DNA from: Pannonibacter anstelovis
GTDB lineage: Bacteria; Pseudomonadota; Alphaproteobacteria; Rhizobiales; Stappiaceae
DNA: 64,000 nt
Direction: 5' to 3'
NCBI RefSeq assembly: GCF_036881715.1
Contig: NZ_JBAKBF010000009.1
Coordinates: forward strand, 154,496-218,495
Shown here: positions 1-8,416 of the stretch, in pieces
Position numbering within the stretch: the stretch's first letter is position 1
Layout: every line of letters begins with the position of its first letter
Position numbers and translations under genes: made by a program
Notes under the pieces: generated by a model
What the model saw: only the letters and a program-made list of their open reading frames with translations
What the model was told of the DNA's origin: nothing
Database searches by the model: none

Positions 1-1383
1 ATAGGCCAAGAGATCCTTGTGGCCACCAACGGGCGCATAGATGCGGCAGGGATAACCATCCCGCTCCACCACGGCCTTGTAGAGGCTTTCGCCCATGCCA
101 TGCAGGCGCTGGAACTCGAAACCCTCCGGTTTACCTGCCATCTCCTGAATCTGGGCGACCGTAAGCGCATTGTGGGTAGCGAACTGCGGATAGATGACAT
201 CCCGCGCGGCCAGCAGACGGCGGGCGCAGGCGAGATAGGACAGGTCCGTCGCGGCCTTGCGGGTGAAGACGGGATAGTCTGCGAGCCCCCGTTCCTGCGC
301 CCGCTTGATCTCCGTATCCCAATAGGCGCCCTTGACGAGCCGCACCATCAGGCGGCGGTTGTAGAGGCGCGCCAGATCAATAAGCCAGCTAATGACCTCC
401 TGCCCGCGCTTCTGATAGGCCTGCACCGCAAGACCGAAGCCGTTCCAGCCGTCCAGCACCGGGTCAGCCACAAGCCGCGCAATCAGGTCCAGAGACAGCT
501 CCAGCCGGTCAGCCTCTTCCGCGTCGATGGTGAAGTTGAGGTCATGGGCGCGGGCCATGCGGGCAAGGTCCAGCACGCGGGGCAACAGCTCGGCCATCAC
601 CCGCTCTTCCTTCACCGCCTCATAGCGCGGATGCAGCGCCGAAAGCTTGACGGAAATGCCCGGACGGTCCGGCAGGGGGCGGGAGCCGGCGGCCTTGCCG
701 ATGGCCTCGATGGCGGCGGCATAGGAGCGGAAATAGCGTTCCGCATCGGCCTGCGTGCGCGCCCCCTCGCCCAGCATGTCATAGGAGAAGCGGTAGCCCT
801 TCGGCTCCAGAACCTTGGCCCGCTTCAGCGCATCCTCGATGGTTTCGCCCAGCACGAACTGGTGGCCGAGAAGGCGCATGGCCTGCCGCGTCGCCGTGCG
901 CACGGCCGGCATGCCAATCCGGCGCACGAGGCTGGTGAGGATGCTGTCCGGTGTGTCGCCCGGATGCAGAAGCCGCGAGGTGACGCCCAGCGCCCAGGAA
1001 GAAGCGGACACGAGCCAGGTGTCGGACTTGCGCCCTTCCCCCTCGCCGAATTTCGCGGCGGCCAGCTTGTCCTCAATCAGCTTGTCGGCGGTGGCCGCAT
1101 CGGGCACGCGCAGCAGCGCCTCGGCCAGCACCATCATGGCAAGGCCCTCGCGGGTGGTAAGGCCGAACTCCCGCATGAAGTCTTCGACGCCGCCAAGGCC
1201 GGAGCGGGCACCTCGCATGTCCTCGATATAAGCCGTGGCCTTGGCATCGATCCGCGCTTCCGCATCAGCAGCAAGGCGGGTTTCCGCCAGCATGCGGCGC
1301 ACCAGTGCGCCATCATCGGGAGCGAACTCCGCGCGGAAAGGGGAAGCGGTAAGAACGGGAGCAATCGGGGCGGATGCAGGCAT
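1..1383 (-). CDS. putA: Bifunctional proline dehydrogenase / P5C dehydrogenase PutA, N-terminal part (runs off the window)
   Basis: Oxidises proline to P5C and then to glutamate. The reverse strand is open from an ATG at 1383 to the window edge, giving 461 residues of a protein that normally exceeds 1,000. The reading shows an N-terminal helical arm, then the FAD-dependent proline dehydrogenase barrel with family motifs NFTIDAEEADRLELSLD, GFGLAVQAYQKR, RLMVRLVKGAYWD, FATHNALTVA and FQRLHGMGE, ending at VGGHKDLLAY. The aldehyde dehydrogenase half lies outside. It is transcribed divergently from an Lrp/AsnC regulator 126 bp away, the usual putA-putR arrangement. No N-terminal ribbon-helix-helix repressor domain is seen, consistent with control by PutR rather than autoregulation. 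The exact start is inferred. Confidence 0.95.
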   Translation of the reverse strand, partial: MPASAPIAPVLTASPFRAEFAPDDGALVRRMLAETRLAADAEARIDAKATAYIEDMRGARSGLGGVEDFMREFGLTTREGLAMMVLAEALLRVPDAATADKLIEDKLAAAKFGEGEGRKSDTWLVSASSWALGVTSRLLHPGDTPDSILTSLVRRIGMPAVRTATRQAMRLLGHQFVLGETIEDALKRAKVLEPKGYRFSYDMLGEGARTQADAERYFRSYAAAIEAIGKAAGSRPLPDRPGISVKLSALHPRYEAVKEERVMAELLPRVLDLARMARAHDLNFTIDAEEADRLELSLDLIARLVADPVLDGWNGFGLAVQAYQKRGQEVISWLIDLARLYNRRLMVRLVKGAYWDTEIKRAQERGLADYPVFTRKAATDLSYLACARRLLAARDVIYPQFATHNALTVAQIQEMAGKPEGFEFQRLHGMGESLYKAVVERDGYPCRIYAPVGGHKDLLAY

Positions 1384-1509
1384 CAAGATCGGATCTCCGG
1401 CAGGCGCGAGGCGCAATAGGGCTTTTCACCAGATTACCTTCAACCCCACTTTGGTTTTCGCCAAAATCAAGCTATAAAACCTGATATTTTCTGGAAATGA
1501 GGCCTCTCA
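1384..1509. promoter_or_regulatory. Divergent putA-putR control region
   Basis: This 126-bp spacer separates the two divergent starts. It is AT-rich around 1426-1495 compared with the surrounding GC-rich coding DNA. A Shine-Dalgarno-like AATGAGG (1495-1501) precedes the putR ATG. PutR-type Lrp proteins are known to bind here and activate putA with proline; the binding sites themselves were not resolved by eye. Confidence 0.5.
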
Positions 1510-1980
1510 ATGGAGAATATTCCGGACCTGGACCGTATCGACCGCAAAATCCTGGGCGCACTGCAGGAGGATGGGCGGATCACCAACACGGATCTGGCCG
1601 AAAAGATCGGCCTGTCCGCCACCGCCACCTCGGAGCGGATGAAGCGGCTGATCCGCGAAGGCTACATCCTGCGCTTCACGGCAGAGCTGAACCCGCAGAA
1701 GCTCAATCTCGGGCTGCTCGTCTTCGTGGAGGTGAAGCTGGACAAGACGACGGCGGACGTCTTCGACGCCTTTGCGTCAGCGGTGGCCCGCTCGGCCGAA
1801 GTGCTGGAATGCCACATGGTCGCGGGCGGCTTTGATTATCTCATCAAAAGCCGCGTACGCGACATGAGCCACTACCGGCAGTTTCTGGCAGAGGTGATCC
1901 TGAACCTGCCGGGCGTGCGTGAAACGCACACCTACGCGGTGATGGAGGATGTCAAGGACACCCACGTTCTGCCGATCTGA
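1510..1980 (+). CDS. putR: Lrp/AsnC-family regulator, PutR-type activator of putA
   Basis: 156-residue transcription factor. Residues 8-69 form the AsnC-type winged HTH (DRIDRKILGALQEDGRI, then a recognition helix around LSATATSERMKRL). Residues 70-150 form the RAM ligand-binding domain, with TADVFDAFASAV and a conserved GxFDYL segment (GGFDYLIKSR). Length and order are standard for the family. The position, divergent from putA, makes proline-responsive activation of putA the likely job. It may also autoregulate, as Lrp family members commonly do. The ATG at 1510 has a Shine-Dalgarno sequence six bases upstream. Confidence 0.93.
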   Translation: MENIPDLDRIDRKILGALQEDGRITNTDLAEKIGLSATATSERMKRLIREGYILRFTAELNPQKLNLGLLVFVEVKLDKTTADVFDAFASAVARSAEVLECHMVAGGFDYLIKSRVRDMSHYRQFLAEVILNLPGVRETHTYAVMEDVKDTHVLPI

Positions 1981-2162
1981 GGGGGAGAGAGGCTGAGCGG
2001 CGGCCGGTGAGACCGCCGGGGGAGCCTTGCGCGTTTCTGATGGTAATCCTGCAGGCATTTCCGGGCGAACGTTGCATCAGTCCGTCTTCCAGAAACGTCA
2101 TCCATCCACAGGCAGAAACGCGAGGGCAAGGAGCAAGCTGCAAGCCACAGCAATACGGCGGC

Positions 2163-2363
2163 TTACAGCACTTTCACATGTTCGGCCATGCTGCGGCCGG
2201 CGCGGAAGGCCATGTCGAAGGCAACAAGCTGGCCTTCATGCAGGCTGCCGATGCCGGAACGGCGCAGGCTCGCCAGATCAACGAGGACGTCGTCCCCTTC
2301 CTGAGGTTCGATCGCACCAATTCCCCGGTGCATGTCAAACCACTTTACATTTCCGTGGTCCAT
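2163..2363 (-). CDS. Cold-shock-domain protein with altered RNP motifs
   Basis: 66 residues, the usual size of CspA-type proteins. GNVKWFD at the N-terminus, SLHEGQLVAFD in the middle and the C-terminal AEHVKVL align with the cold-shock fold. The nucleic-acid-binding signatures are altered: RNP1, normally KGFGFI, reads RGIGAI, and RNP2, normally VFVH, reads VLVD. The stacking aromatics and the histidine are therefore gone, so classic RNA-chaperone activity is doubtful. The gene stands alone between putR (convergent) and the EAL gene. An A/G-rich stretch precedes the ATG as a weak ribosome site. Fold assignment is firm; function is open. Confidence 0.75.
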   Translation of the reverse strand: MDHGNVKWFDMHRGIGAIEPQEGDDVLVDLASLRRSGIGSLHEGQLVAFDMAFRAGRSMAEHVKVL

Positions 2364-2399
2364 TTTTCTTCTTTCTTTACGTCACATCATAGGTCATCG

Positions 2400-2422
2400 G
2401 CCAGCTCTATAGCTGGCTTTTT
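2400..2422 (+). terminator. Hairpin plus T-run upstream of the cold-shock-like gene
   Basis: GCCAGCT (2400-2406), loop CTAT, AGCTGGC (2411-2417), then TTTTT. It looks like an intrinsic terminator on the plus strand, although the nearest plus-strand gene, putR, ends 420 bp earlier. It may instead act as a structure in the leader of the minus-strand cold-shock-like gene. Confidence 0.35.
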
Positions 2423-2605
2423 CGACGGCTCGATGACAGTTGTCATTGGAGGATCGTCACCTTTTGTCAGGCTTGACTGGTGACTGCCTTGTGTCAGCTT
2501 CTCACTTGCGTGGTTAACAGAAGCCTAACGGCCTCTTCTCCGCACCCTTTCGCGGGCTGCGGCATTGCTGCACGAATACACAGATGGGCCTTGGGAAGAG
2601 CAATG

Positions 2606-4039
2606 TCAAGTGGCAGCCAGACCACTCGCCCGCATAGGTGCAGAATATGAGCCTGCAAAAGCCGGGTGGATGGCGCCGGCCTCCATGAAGGCAGCAATAT
2701 CGCCGGCGGAAACAGGGCGGCTGAAAAGATATCCCTGGAAACTGGAGCAGCCTGCCTGCCGCAGCAGAGCAAATTGCGCTTGCGTTTCCACACCTTCGGC
2801 AATGATGTCGAGACCGAGGCTTTGACCGAGCTGCAGGATGGTGCTGACGATGGCGAGGTTCCGGTCATCGTTCAGCAGATCACGGACAAAGGACTGGTCA
2901 ATCTTCAACTGGTCAAAGGGCAGCTGCTTCAGGGAGCTGAGCGAGGAATAGCCCGTCCCGAAGTCATCCAGTGACCAGCTGATCCCCAGATCCTTGAGGG
3001 CCTGCATTTTGCCGCTGACAACCGCAGCATCTTCGGCAAGGGCACTTTCTGTCAGCTCAAGCTTCAGGAGTTCCGGGCGCGCGCCGCTCAGCCGGACGAT
3101 GCTGCGCACCTGTTCGACGAAATCAGGCTGGCGGAACTGCGAGGCGCTGACATTGACGGAAACGGTCAGCTGCGCTGTCAGGGGCGATGCGGCCCAGGCC
3201 GCGAGCTGGGCGCAGGCCGCCCGCAGCACCCAATCTCCAATGGGGATGATCAGCCCGGTCTCCTCGGCCAGCGGGATGAAGGCTCCGGGGGAGATATTGC
3301 CCTTTTTGCCATGCTTCCAGCGCAGCAGGGCCTCCGCCCCCTGCATCTGACCCGCCGCGCTCACCTGAGGCTGATACAGGAGATGGAATTCCCCCCTGGC
3401 GATTGCCCTTCGGATCTCCCCTTCCATCGTATGGCGGGCACTCACGCTGGTCTGCAGGACAACCGCCACAATACACAGACCCAAAACGCCGGTGATGGTA
3501 TGCAACCAGACAACGGCGGTCAAACCGGCGACCGGACTGGCAAGTTCCTTCGGAGGCAGCGGCGCCAGACCCAAGGCGAAAACCAGAAAAGACAGCACCC
3601 CAAAGACAGGCAGCAGCACCCGCAGATAGAAACCCTCGTGGCTGAACACCAGAAAAGTCGCCGCAACGATGGGAAACAGATGAAAGTGCACGGACCTGCT
3701 CAAGCCATCTGGCGGCGCGTCGAAAAAGCATCCGATCAAAGTGGTCAGAAGGATTGCATGCGACATGACAATCGCCGCAGCCCTGAGATGAGAGCGCCAC
3801 GCCAGCAGCAGCATCACACCCCCGGACAGGGCAGACAGCAACGCATAGGCGGCATGCAGCCAAGAACCGGCACTAGCATAAAACGCAGACCAGGCCGCGC
3901 TGACCACAAACGTGATCGCGCCTCCATACAAAATCAGTGTCTGTATGCGCAGATTATACCGGCCAACAGATGTCCATCCGGAAACATCTGCACGCACAAG
4001 GTTTAGCCTGGAGCAGAATTTGTTTAAAATTTTATACAA
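2606..4039 (-). CDS. Membrane-bound EAL-domain cyclic-di-GMP phosphodiesterase
   Basis: 477 residues. Residues 30-196 contain about six hydrophobic segments forming a membrane sensor-like module. Residues about 210-460 are an EAL domain. Catalytic motifs look intact: GAEALLRW, ELTESALAED, the loop-6 motif DDFGTGYSS, KIDQSFV, IIAEGVET and FQGYLFSRP. It should hydrolyse c-di-GMP and favour motility; no GGDEF domain is present. The longest frame begins with TTG at 4039; GTG at 3997 is the only other early option, so the start is uncertain. It stands alone, with AT-rich DNA (4040-4140) upstream that probably holds its promoter. Confidence 0.9.
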   Translation of the reverse strand: MYKILNKFCSRLNLVRADVSGWTSVGRYNLRIQTLILYGGAITFVVSAAWSAFYASAGSWLHAAYALLSALSGGVMLLLAWRSHLRAAAIVMSHAILLTTLIGCFFDAPPDGLSRSVHFHLFPIVAATFLVFSHEGFYLRVLLPVFGVLSFLVFALGLAPLPPKELASPVAGLTAVVWLHTITGVLGLCIVAVVLQTSVSARHTMEGEIRRAIARGEFHLLYQPQVSAAGQMQGAEALLRWKHGKKGNISPGAFIPLAEETGLIIPIGDWVLRAACAQLAAWAASPLTAQLTVSVNVSASQFRQPDFVEQVRSIVRLSGARPELLKLELTESALAEDAAVVSGKMQALKDLGISWSLDDFGTGYSSLSSLKQLPFDQLKIDQSFVRDLLNDDRNLAIVSTILQLGQSLGLDIIAEGVETQAQFALLRQAGCSSFQGYLFSRPVSAGDIAAFMEAGAIHPAFAGSYSAPMRASGLAAT

Positions 4040-4160
4040 TTACTCAGCTGCACGATTTTTGGTAGAGACATTTTTTATCTATTAGAGAAATATGAATATT
4101 ACAATCATATCATTAAATTCGACCAACGCAGATTGAGCCTCCCCCTTTCCTCGCGCCGCA

Positions 4161-4195
4161 AATACGAAAGCGGCCGGACTTTCCAGCCCGGCCGC
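4161..4195 (-). terminator. Intrinsic terminator of the Cache protein-chemoreceptor operon
   Basis: Stem GCGGCCGG/CCGGCCGC (4170-4177 with 4188-4195) lies 18 bases beyond the chemoreceptor stop. In minus orientation it is followed by CTTTCGTATTT. Confidence 0.7.
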
Positions 4196-4212
4196 CCGTT
4201 TTCTGCGCACTT

Positions 4213-5898
4213 TCAGGCAGCTCGCACCTGATTTAGGAAGTCTGTCATGGCCTGACGCATGCGTGCAGAGCGCTCATGCAGCTCCTCGATGGCTTGGCGC
4301 ATGTCTTCACTGATGATGCCGGTTTGCTGCGCCGAGTTGCTCACCGTGCCGATGGAGTCTGTCACGCCATGGGTGCTGCTGGCCGCCTGCGAGACGTTGC
4401 GGGCAATCTCGTTGGTGGCTGCATTCTGCTGCTCGGTCGCCGCAGCCATCGCCGTGGTACGCTCGGAAATCAGCTTCACCATTTCTGCAACAGCAGCAGT
4501 TGCTTCAATGGACTCCGACGCAGCTGCGCGCATCTCGGAGATCTGGCCGTCAATCTCTTCGGTCGCCTTGGCAGTCTGCTCGGCCAGCGCCTTCACCTCG
4601 CTGGCGACAACAGCGAAGCCACGGCCAGCCTCACCCGCACGGGCAGCCTCGATGGTGGCATTCAGAGCCAGCAGGTTGGTCTGGTTGGCGATGTCATTGA
4701 TGAGACGCGTCACATCACCGATGCGGACCACCACATCCTGCAGTTTGCCGACCGCCTGATTGGAGCGATCCACCTCGGTCTCCGCCTTGGCAGCCACCTT
4801 CGAGGCAGAGTGCACCTGCTCGTTGATCTCGGCGATGGAAGCCGACAGCTCTTCCGTAGCACTCGCAACCGTGTTGACGTTGTTCGTCGTGTGCTGGGAA
4901 GCCTCGGCAACGGACGCCGCCTGGCGGTTTGTCTCGCTGGCAATGGTAGCCAGAGAGGAGGCAGTGCCCTTGAGGTTCGTCAGGCCGCCAATCATCTCAT
5001 CGGAGATGGAGAGCACGGCTTGCTCGAAGGAGTTGGCAACGGCGCCCATGCCGCGCTTGCGCGCTTCTTCAGCCTCTGCACGCTGGTGCTCTGCAGCAGC
5101 TTCCAGATCGCGGGTCCGCAACATGTTATCGCGGAAGATCTCCATGGCGCCGGCCATGTCGCCAATCTCGTCACGCCGGCCGCTCAGGTCCGCCTGTGCG
5201 CTCAGATCGCCATTGGCCAGACGCCCCAGCACGACCGACAGGGTCTTCAGCGGCCGCGAAACCAGCCGGAAGTTCAGGTAGCCGAAAAGCATGGCCACTA
5301 ACAGCATCAGCCCAGCGCTGCCCAGCGCGATTGTCCGTGCATCGGACAAGGCTGCCTTCTCGACCTCAGCCAGGCTACCGATCTTCGCGTCGATTGTCTC
5401 TTCCAGCGCACGGATGGCAGCAGTGGCCTTGGCCTGAAGCGCGTTGCCTTCACCCGACAGTTCCATGGCCCGGGCAAGATCCACTGTCTCGGGCGTGCGC
5501 ATGCTCTGGATCTGCGCATCGACAAACTGCACCTGCCAGGCATTCAGTGTCGATGTGATGTCTGACACGAGGCCGGCATCGGAAGGGGAGACATCCGCTA
5601 CACTGCTGCCAAGCGTGGCGAGCAGTCCCTTGACCTCATCTCCCATGGCCTTTGCACGGCCAAGAGCCTCCCGGTCTCCAGTCAGCAGGAAGACCTTCAG
5701 CTCAAGGTTTTCCTCAATCACAGACACCTCAAGGTTGTCGATCTGCGTGGCAACCTGATAGTGCCGGGACATAGCTGTCACCGCATCGGCAGCGGCAACA
5801 GTCTTGTAGTAGGTAGTAAGGCCTGCCGCGAGGCTGATCAGCGACAGACCGGCGAAGGCAGCAATGCCCTTTTGGCCAACAGAAAGATTCTTCAGCAT
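4213..5898 (-). CDS. Methyl-accepting chemotaxis protein
   Basis: 561 residues. A transmembrane helix at about 12-32 and another at about 189-211 bracket a 155-residue, mostly helical periplasmic region resembling a four-helix-bundle sensor. A HAMP domain (about 211-265) and the cytoplasmic signalling hairpin follow. The hairpin tip carries the standard QTNLLALNATIEAARAGEAG and GFAVVASEVKALAEQ. GGAGG sits 6-7 bases upstream of the ATG. It lies 13 bp downstream of a secreted Cache-like protein, so the two are probably co-transcribed and may act together in ligand sensing. It signals to CheA/CheW, which are not in this window. Confidence 0.94.
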   Translation of the reverse strand: MLKNLSVGQKGIAAFAGLSLISLAAGLTTYYKTVAAADAVTAMSRHYQVATQIDNLEVSVIEENLELKVFLLTGDREALGRAKAMGDEVKGLLATLGSSVADVSPSDAGLVSDITSTLNAWQVQFVDAQIQSMRTPETVDLARAMELSGEGNALQAKATAAIRALEETIDAKIGSLAEVEKAALSDARTIALGSAGLMLLVAMLFGYLNFRLVSRPLKTLSVVLGRLANGDLSAQADLSGRRDEIGDMAGAMEIFRDNMLRTRDLEAAAEHQRAEAEEARKRGMGAVANSFEQAVLSISDEMIGGLTNLKGTASSLATIASETNRQAASVAEASQHTTNNVNTVASATEELSASIAEINEQVHSASKVAAKAETEVDRSNQAVGKLQDVVVRIGDVTRLINDIANQTNLLALNATIEAARAGEAGRGFAVVASEVKALAEQTAKATEEIDGQISEMRAAASESIEATAAVAEMVKLISERTTAMAAATEQQNAATNEIARNVSQAASSTHGVTDSIGTVSNSAQQTGIISEDMRQAIEELHERSARMRQAMTDFLNQVRAA

Positions 5899-5911
5899 AC
5901 TCAGCCTCCTG

Positions 5912-6520
5912 TCAGCTGCCTGCGCCGGACCGGCGCTCGAGCTCGGTCAGGTTAATTTCAATGGTGGCAGCGCCGATAGGCTTTCCGCTTTCAGGATCGG
6001 CAATCGTCACGTTCAGCTGCGACAGCCAGACCTTGAGGTCTTCGTTCCATTCAGCTTCATCCACGAATACAGCGTCGGCTCCAACCGGAAATGTCTTCTG
6101 GAACTTGGCTTCGTCGCCCTGCCAATAGTCGCTGGTGATGCTGCTCTGCCCGACGTTCAGCCCATTGGCATCCATGACGAAGATCTCTGCATAGAGGCCC
6201 AGGCTTCCAGCCTGCATGCGCAAAAGATAGGTGGACAACGGGGCCGAGAGTGTCGCAGCAATCAGGGGCTTGTCGCTCGCCTTGCGCTCATCCACCCATT
6301 GCTTGTCCAGCGCATCGATCTCCGCTTGAGAGATCCTGCCGCGCTTTCCGTTCTGCGCCTTGACCGACAGAGGCACAATGGGATTGCCGAGCGCCGTCCT
6401 GATCTCCTCGATCACGGCGGGCGTGATCAGCGCGGCAGCATCAGGCGCTGCAGGTTGAGCCACCGCCTGCAACCCAAATGCACCCAGTCCGAGAAGTGGC
6501 GTGACGTAGCGGAACTTCAT
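5912..6520 (-). CDS. Secreted stand-alone Cache/PDC-like sensor protein
   Basis: 202 residues with a signal peptide (cleavage likely after QAVA, near residue 21) and no later membrane segment. The C-terminal half resembles a single Cache/PDC fold: YAEIFVMDANGLNVG, a SDYWQGDEAKF segment, then LSQLNVTIADPESGKPIGAATIEI. These strand-and-turn motifs normally sit inside chemoreceptors or kinases. Here the domain is free in the periplasm and immediately precedes a chemoreceptor gene. Inference: it binds a small ligand and presents it to the neighbouring receptor. A CGAGG ribosome site precedes the ATG. Confidence 0.75.
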   Translation of the reverse strand: MKFRYVTPLLGLGAFGLQAVAQPAAPDAAALITPAVIEEIRTALGNPIVPLSVKAQNGKRGRISQAEIDALDKQWVDERKASDKPLIAATLSAPLSTYLLRMQAGSLGLYAEIFVMDANGLNVGQSSITSDYWQGDEAKFQKTFPVGADAVFVDEAEWNEDLKVWLSQLNVTIADPESGKPIGAATIEINLTELERRSGAGS

Positions 6521-6710
6521 CTTAAGCCTCGTGTTCTTTTATTTTCACAAGGCTGAAAGAAGCGCGTTAATAATGAGTGAAACTGCCTAATGAAAGACCA
6601 AAACGACCAAGCCAAAAGCATGCCCGGTCAAGAATACTCAATCTGAAGTCAAAGAGGGTGCAAACTGCACGTTAAAACTGACGTTATGACATTGTAAAAT
6701 TTTACAATTA

Positions 6711-7565
6711 TCATCTCTCAATCAAATCACACAGAGACACTCTATAGTTCTCATACAGGAACTTATAGCTCAATTCACGCTTAATACGACCGTTCGAAAC
6801 TCTCTTGTTCTCGCCATAAAAAGAGCGTGCCATAGGCGAAAGATCCGCCGTTGCAAAATCTTGCTCCGGCGGCGGTTGTATCCCCAAAAGTTCAGCCCCA
6901 TACGTAACCACATCCTGCGGCGGTGCGGGCTCATCATCTGTCACATTGTAAATGCGCGTTCTCGGCTGCGCGAGCGACGCCTCCAGCACACCTGCAATGT
7001 CCTCGACACGGATGCGATTGAACACCTGACCCGGCTTCACAAGCCGTCGGGCGGTACCGTCGCGCAGGTTGATGAGCGCATTGCGGCCCGGCCCGTAGAT
7101 GCCGGACAGACGGAAAACCTGCACCGGCAGCTCCGTCGTCGCAGCAAACTCCAGCCAAGCGTTTTCGGCCGCCACGCGCTGCACGGACCGGCGCGATACC
7201 GGGCGGCAGGGGGTGTCTTCATCCACCCAGGCGCCATCATGATCGCCATATACGCCGACTGTCGAGAGATAGCCAATCCACTGCGGACGGGCTGCGGCAA
7301 CATCCACGCCGTGGTGTATCAGTACCGGATCGCCTGCCTCATCGGGCGCGATGGACTGGAGCACATGGGTCGCATCAGCCAGCGCCTCCCGGATGCCCTC
7401 TCCAGGCTGTGTGCCATCAAACAGGAAGGGCTCGACACCCAGCGCCTTCAGCTGCTCTGCCTTCGCCACGGAGCGCGTGGTGCCGCCGATCCAGCTGCAA
7501 CGGCTGCGGATACGTTCCACGAAGGCCTTCGAGGAATAACCAACTCCGAAGATGAACAGGCGCAT
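6711..7565 (-). CDS. NAD(P)-binding SDR / epimerase-like protein
   Basis: 284 residues with a Rossmann fold at the N-terminus (FIFGVGYSSKAF in place of the classic glycine-rich loop). YLSTVGVYGDHDG and VFRLSGIYGPGRN are typical of atypical SDRs of the YeeZ-like group. The tail ENKRVSNGRIKRELSYKFLYENYR is also characteristic of that group. It is the third gene of a minus-strand operon, 17 bp after the TrmH-like gene, with GGGAGG before its ATG. The substrate is not known. Sugar epimerase activity is possible but unsupported. Confidence 0.8.
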   Translation of the reverse strand: MRLFIFGVGYSSKAFVERIRSRCSWIGGTTRSVAKAEQLKALGVEPFLFDGTQPGEGIREALADATHVLQSIAPDEAGDPVLIHHGVDVAAARPQWIGYLSTVGVYGDHDGAWVDEDTPCRPVSRRSVQRVAAENAWLEFAATTELPVQVFRLSGIYGPGRNALINLRDGTARRLVKPGQVFNRIRVEDIAGVLEASLAQPRTRIYNVTDDEPAPPQDVVTYGAELLGIQPPPEQDFATADLSPMARSFYGENKRVSNGRIKRELSYKFLYENYRVSLCDLIER

Positions 7566-7582
7566 GGGGGCCTCCCGGCCAG

Positions 7583-8416
7583 TCAGAGGTTCAGGTGCTT
7601 GCGGCGGATTTCATAAAGCGTGATGCCGGTGGCGACCGCCAGATTGAGACTGTCCGCCTGCCCTGCCTGGGGGATACGCACCAGCGTCTTGCAGGCCGCA
7701 GCCAGATCATCGGAAAGGCCCTGCTGCTCGTTGCCCATGACGAGGAGCGCGGGCTCCCGGTAATCCACCGTGCGATAATCGACAGACCCGGCAAGGTGGG
7801 TGCCTGCCACAGTGCCCGGCCACTTGGCCATCACGGCTTTGAACGCCTCGGCGGAGGTCTTGACCAGCGGCACATGGAAGAGCGAGCCCATGGTGGCGCG
7901 CACCGCTTCCACTGCGAAGGGATCGGTGCAATCGCCGATGAGGATCACACCGGAAGCCCCCACCGCGTCAGCCGTGCGGATGATCGTGCCCAGATTGCCC
8001 GGATCACGCACCCGGTCGAGGGCGATCCAGACGGTAGACTGGGCCGGGTCGATACGGTCCAGCGGCGTCAGCTGCTGCTCGTAGACGCCCACCACCATCT
8101 GCGGGTTTTCCTTGCGGGTGATGCCTTCCAGAATGGCCGTGTTCACCTCCAGGATCAGCGCACCGCGTGACTTGGCGGTGGCGGCTGCCTTCTGAGCGAC
8201 CGGATTATCCCGCGCTTCCGGCCCCAGCGCCAGATAACGCAAGGTCCATCCCGCATCGAGCGCGTCGGTTGCCAGCTTCAGCCCTTCCGCCACGAAGAGG
8301 CCAGACTGCGTCCGGTGCTTGCGCAGCGCAACGAGGCCCTTGATCTCCTTGATGATCGGGTTGGAATGGCTGGTGATCTGCTTCACCGCCCCCATGCGGG
8401 GTCTTTGCTCGCTCAT
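7583..8416 (-). CDS. TrmH/SpoU-family RNA 2'-O-methyltransferase
   Basis: 277 residues. The N-terminal substrate-binding domain (SNPIIKEIKGL, GLFVAEGLKLATDAL) is followed by the SPOUT knot with the three SpoU motifs: DRVRDPGNLGTIIRTADAVGA, VMGNEQQGLSDD and VRIPQAGQADSLNLAVATGI. It probably 2'-O-methylates rRNA, like RlmB or TsnR relatives; the target nucleotide cannot be read from the sequence. Its ATG overlaps the stop of the upstream methyltransferase by four bases, so translation is likely coupled. Confidence 0.9.
   Translation of the reverse strand: MSEQRPRMGAVKQITSHSNPIIKEIKGLVALRKHRTQSGLFVAEGLKLATDALDAGWTLRYLALGPEARDNPVAQKAAATAKSRGALILEVNTAILEGITRKENPQMVVGVYEQQLTPLDRIDPAQSTVWIALDRVRDPGNLGTIIRTADAVGASGVILIGDCTDPFAVEAVRATMGSLFHVPLVKTSAEAFKAVMAKWPGTVAGTHLAGSVDYRTVDYREPALLVMGNEQQGLSDDLAAACKTLVRIPQAGQADSLNLAVATGITLYEIRRKHLNL

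Noticed and set aside
19..1419. 466-codon plus-strand frame at the left edge
   Set aside because: Opposite strand of putA; the minus strand shows the full set of proline dehydrogenase motifs.
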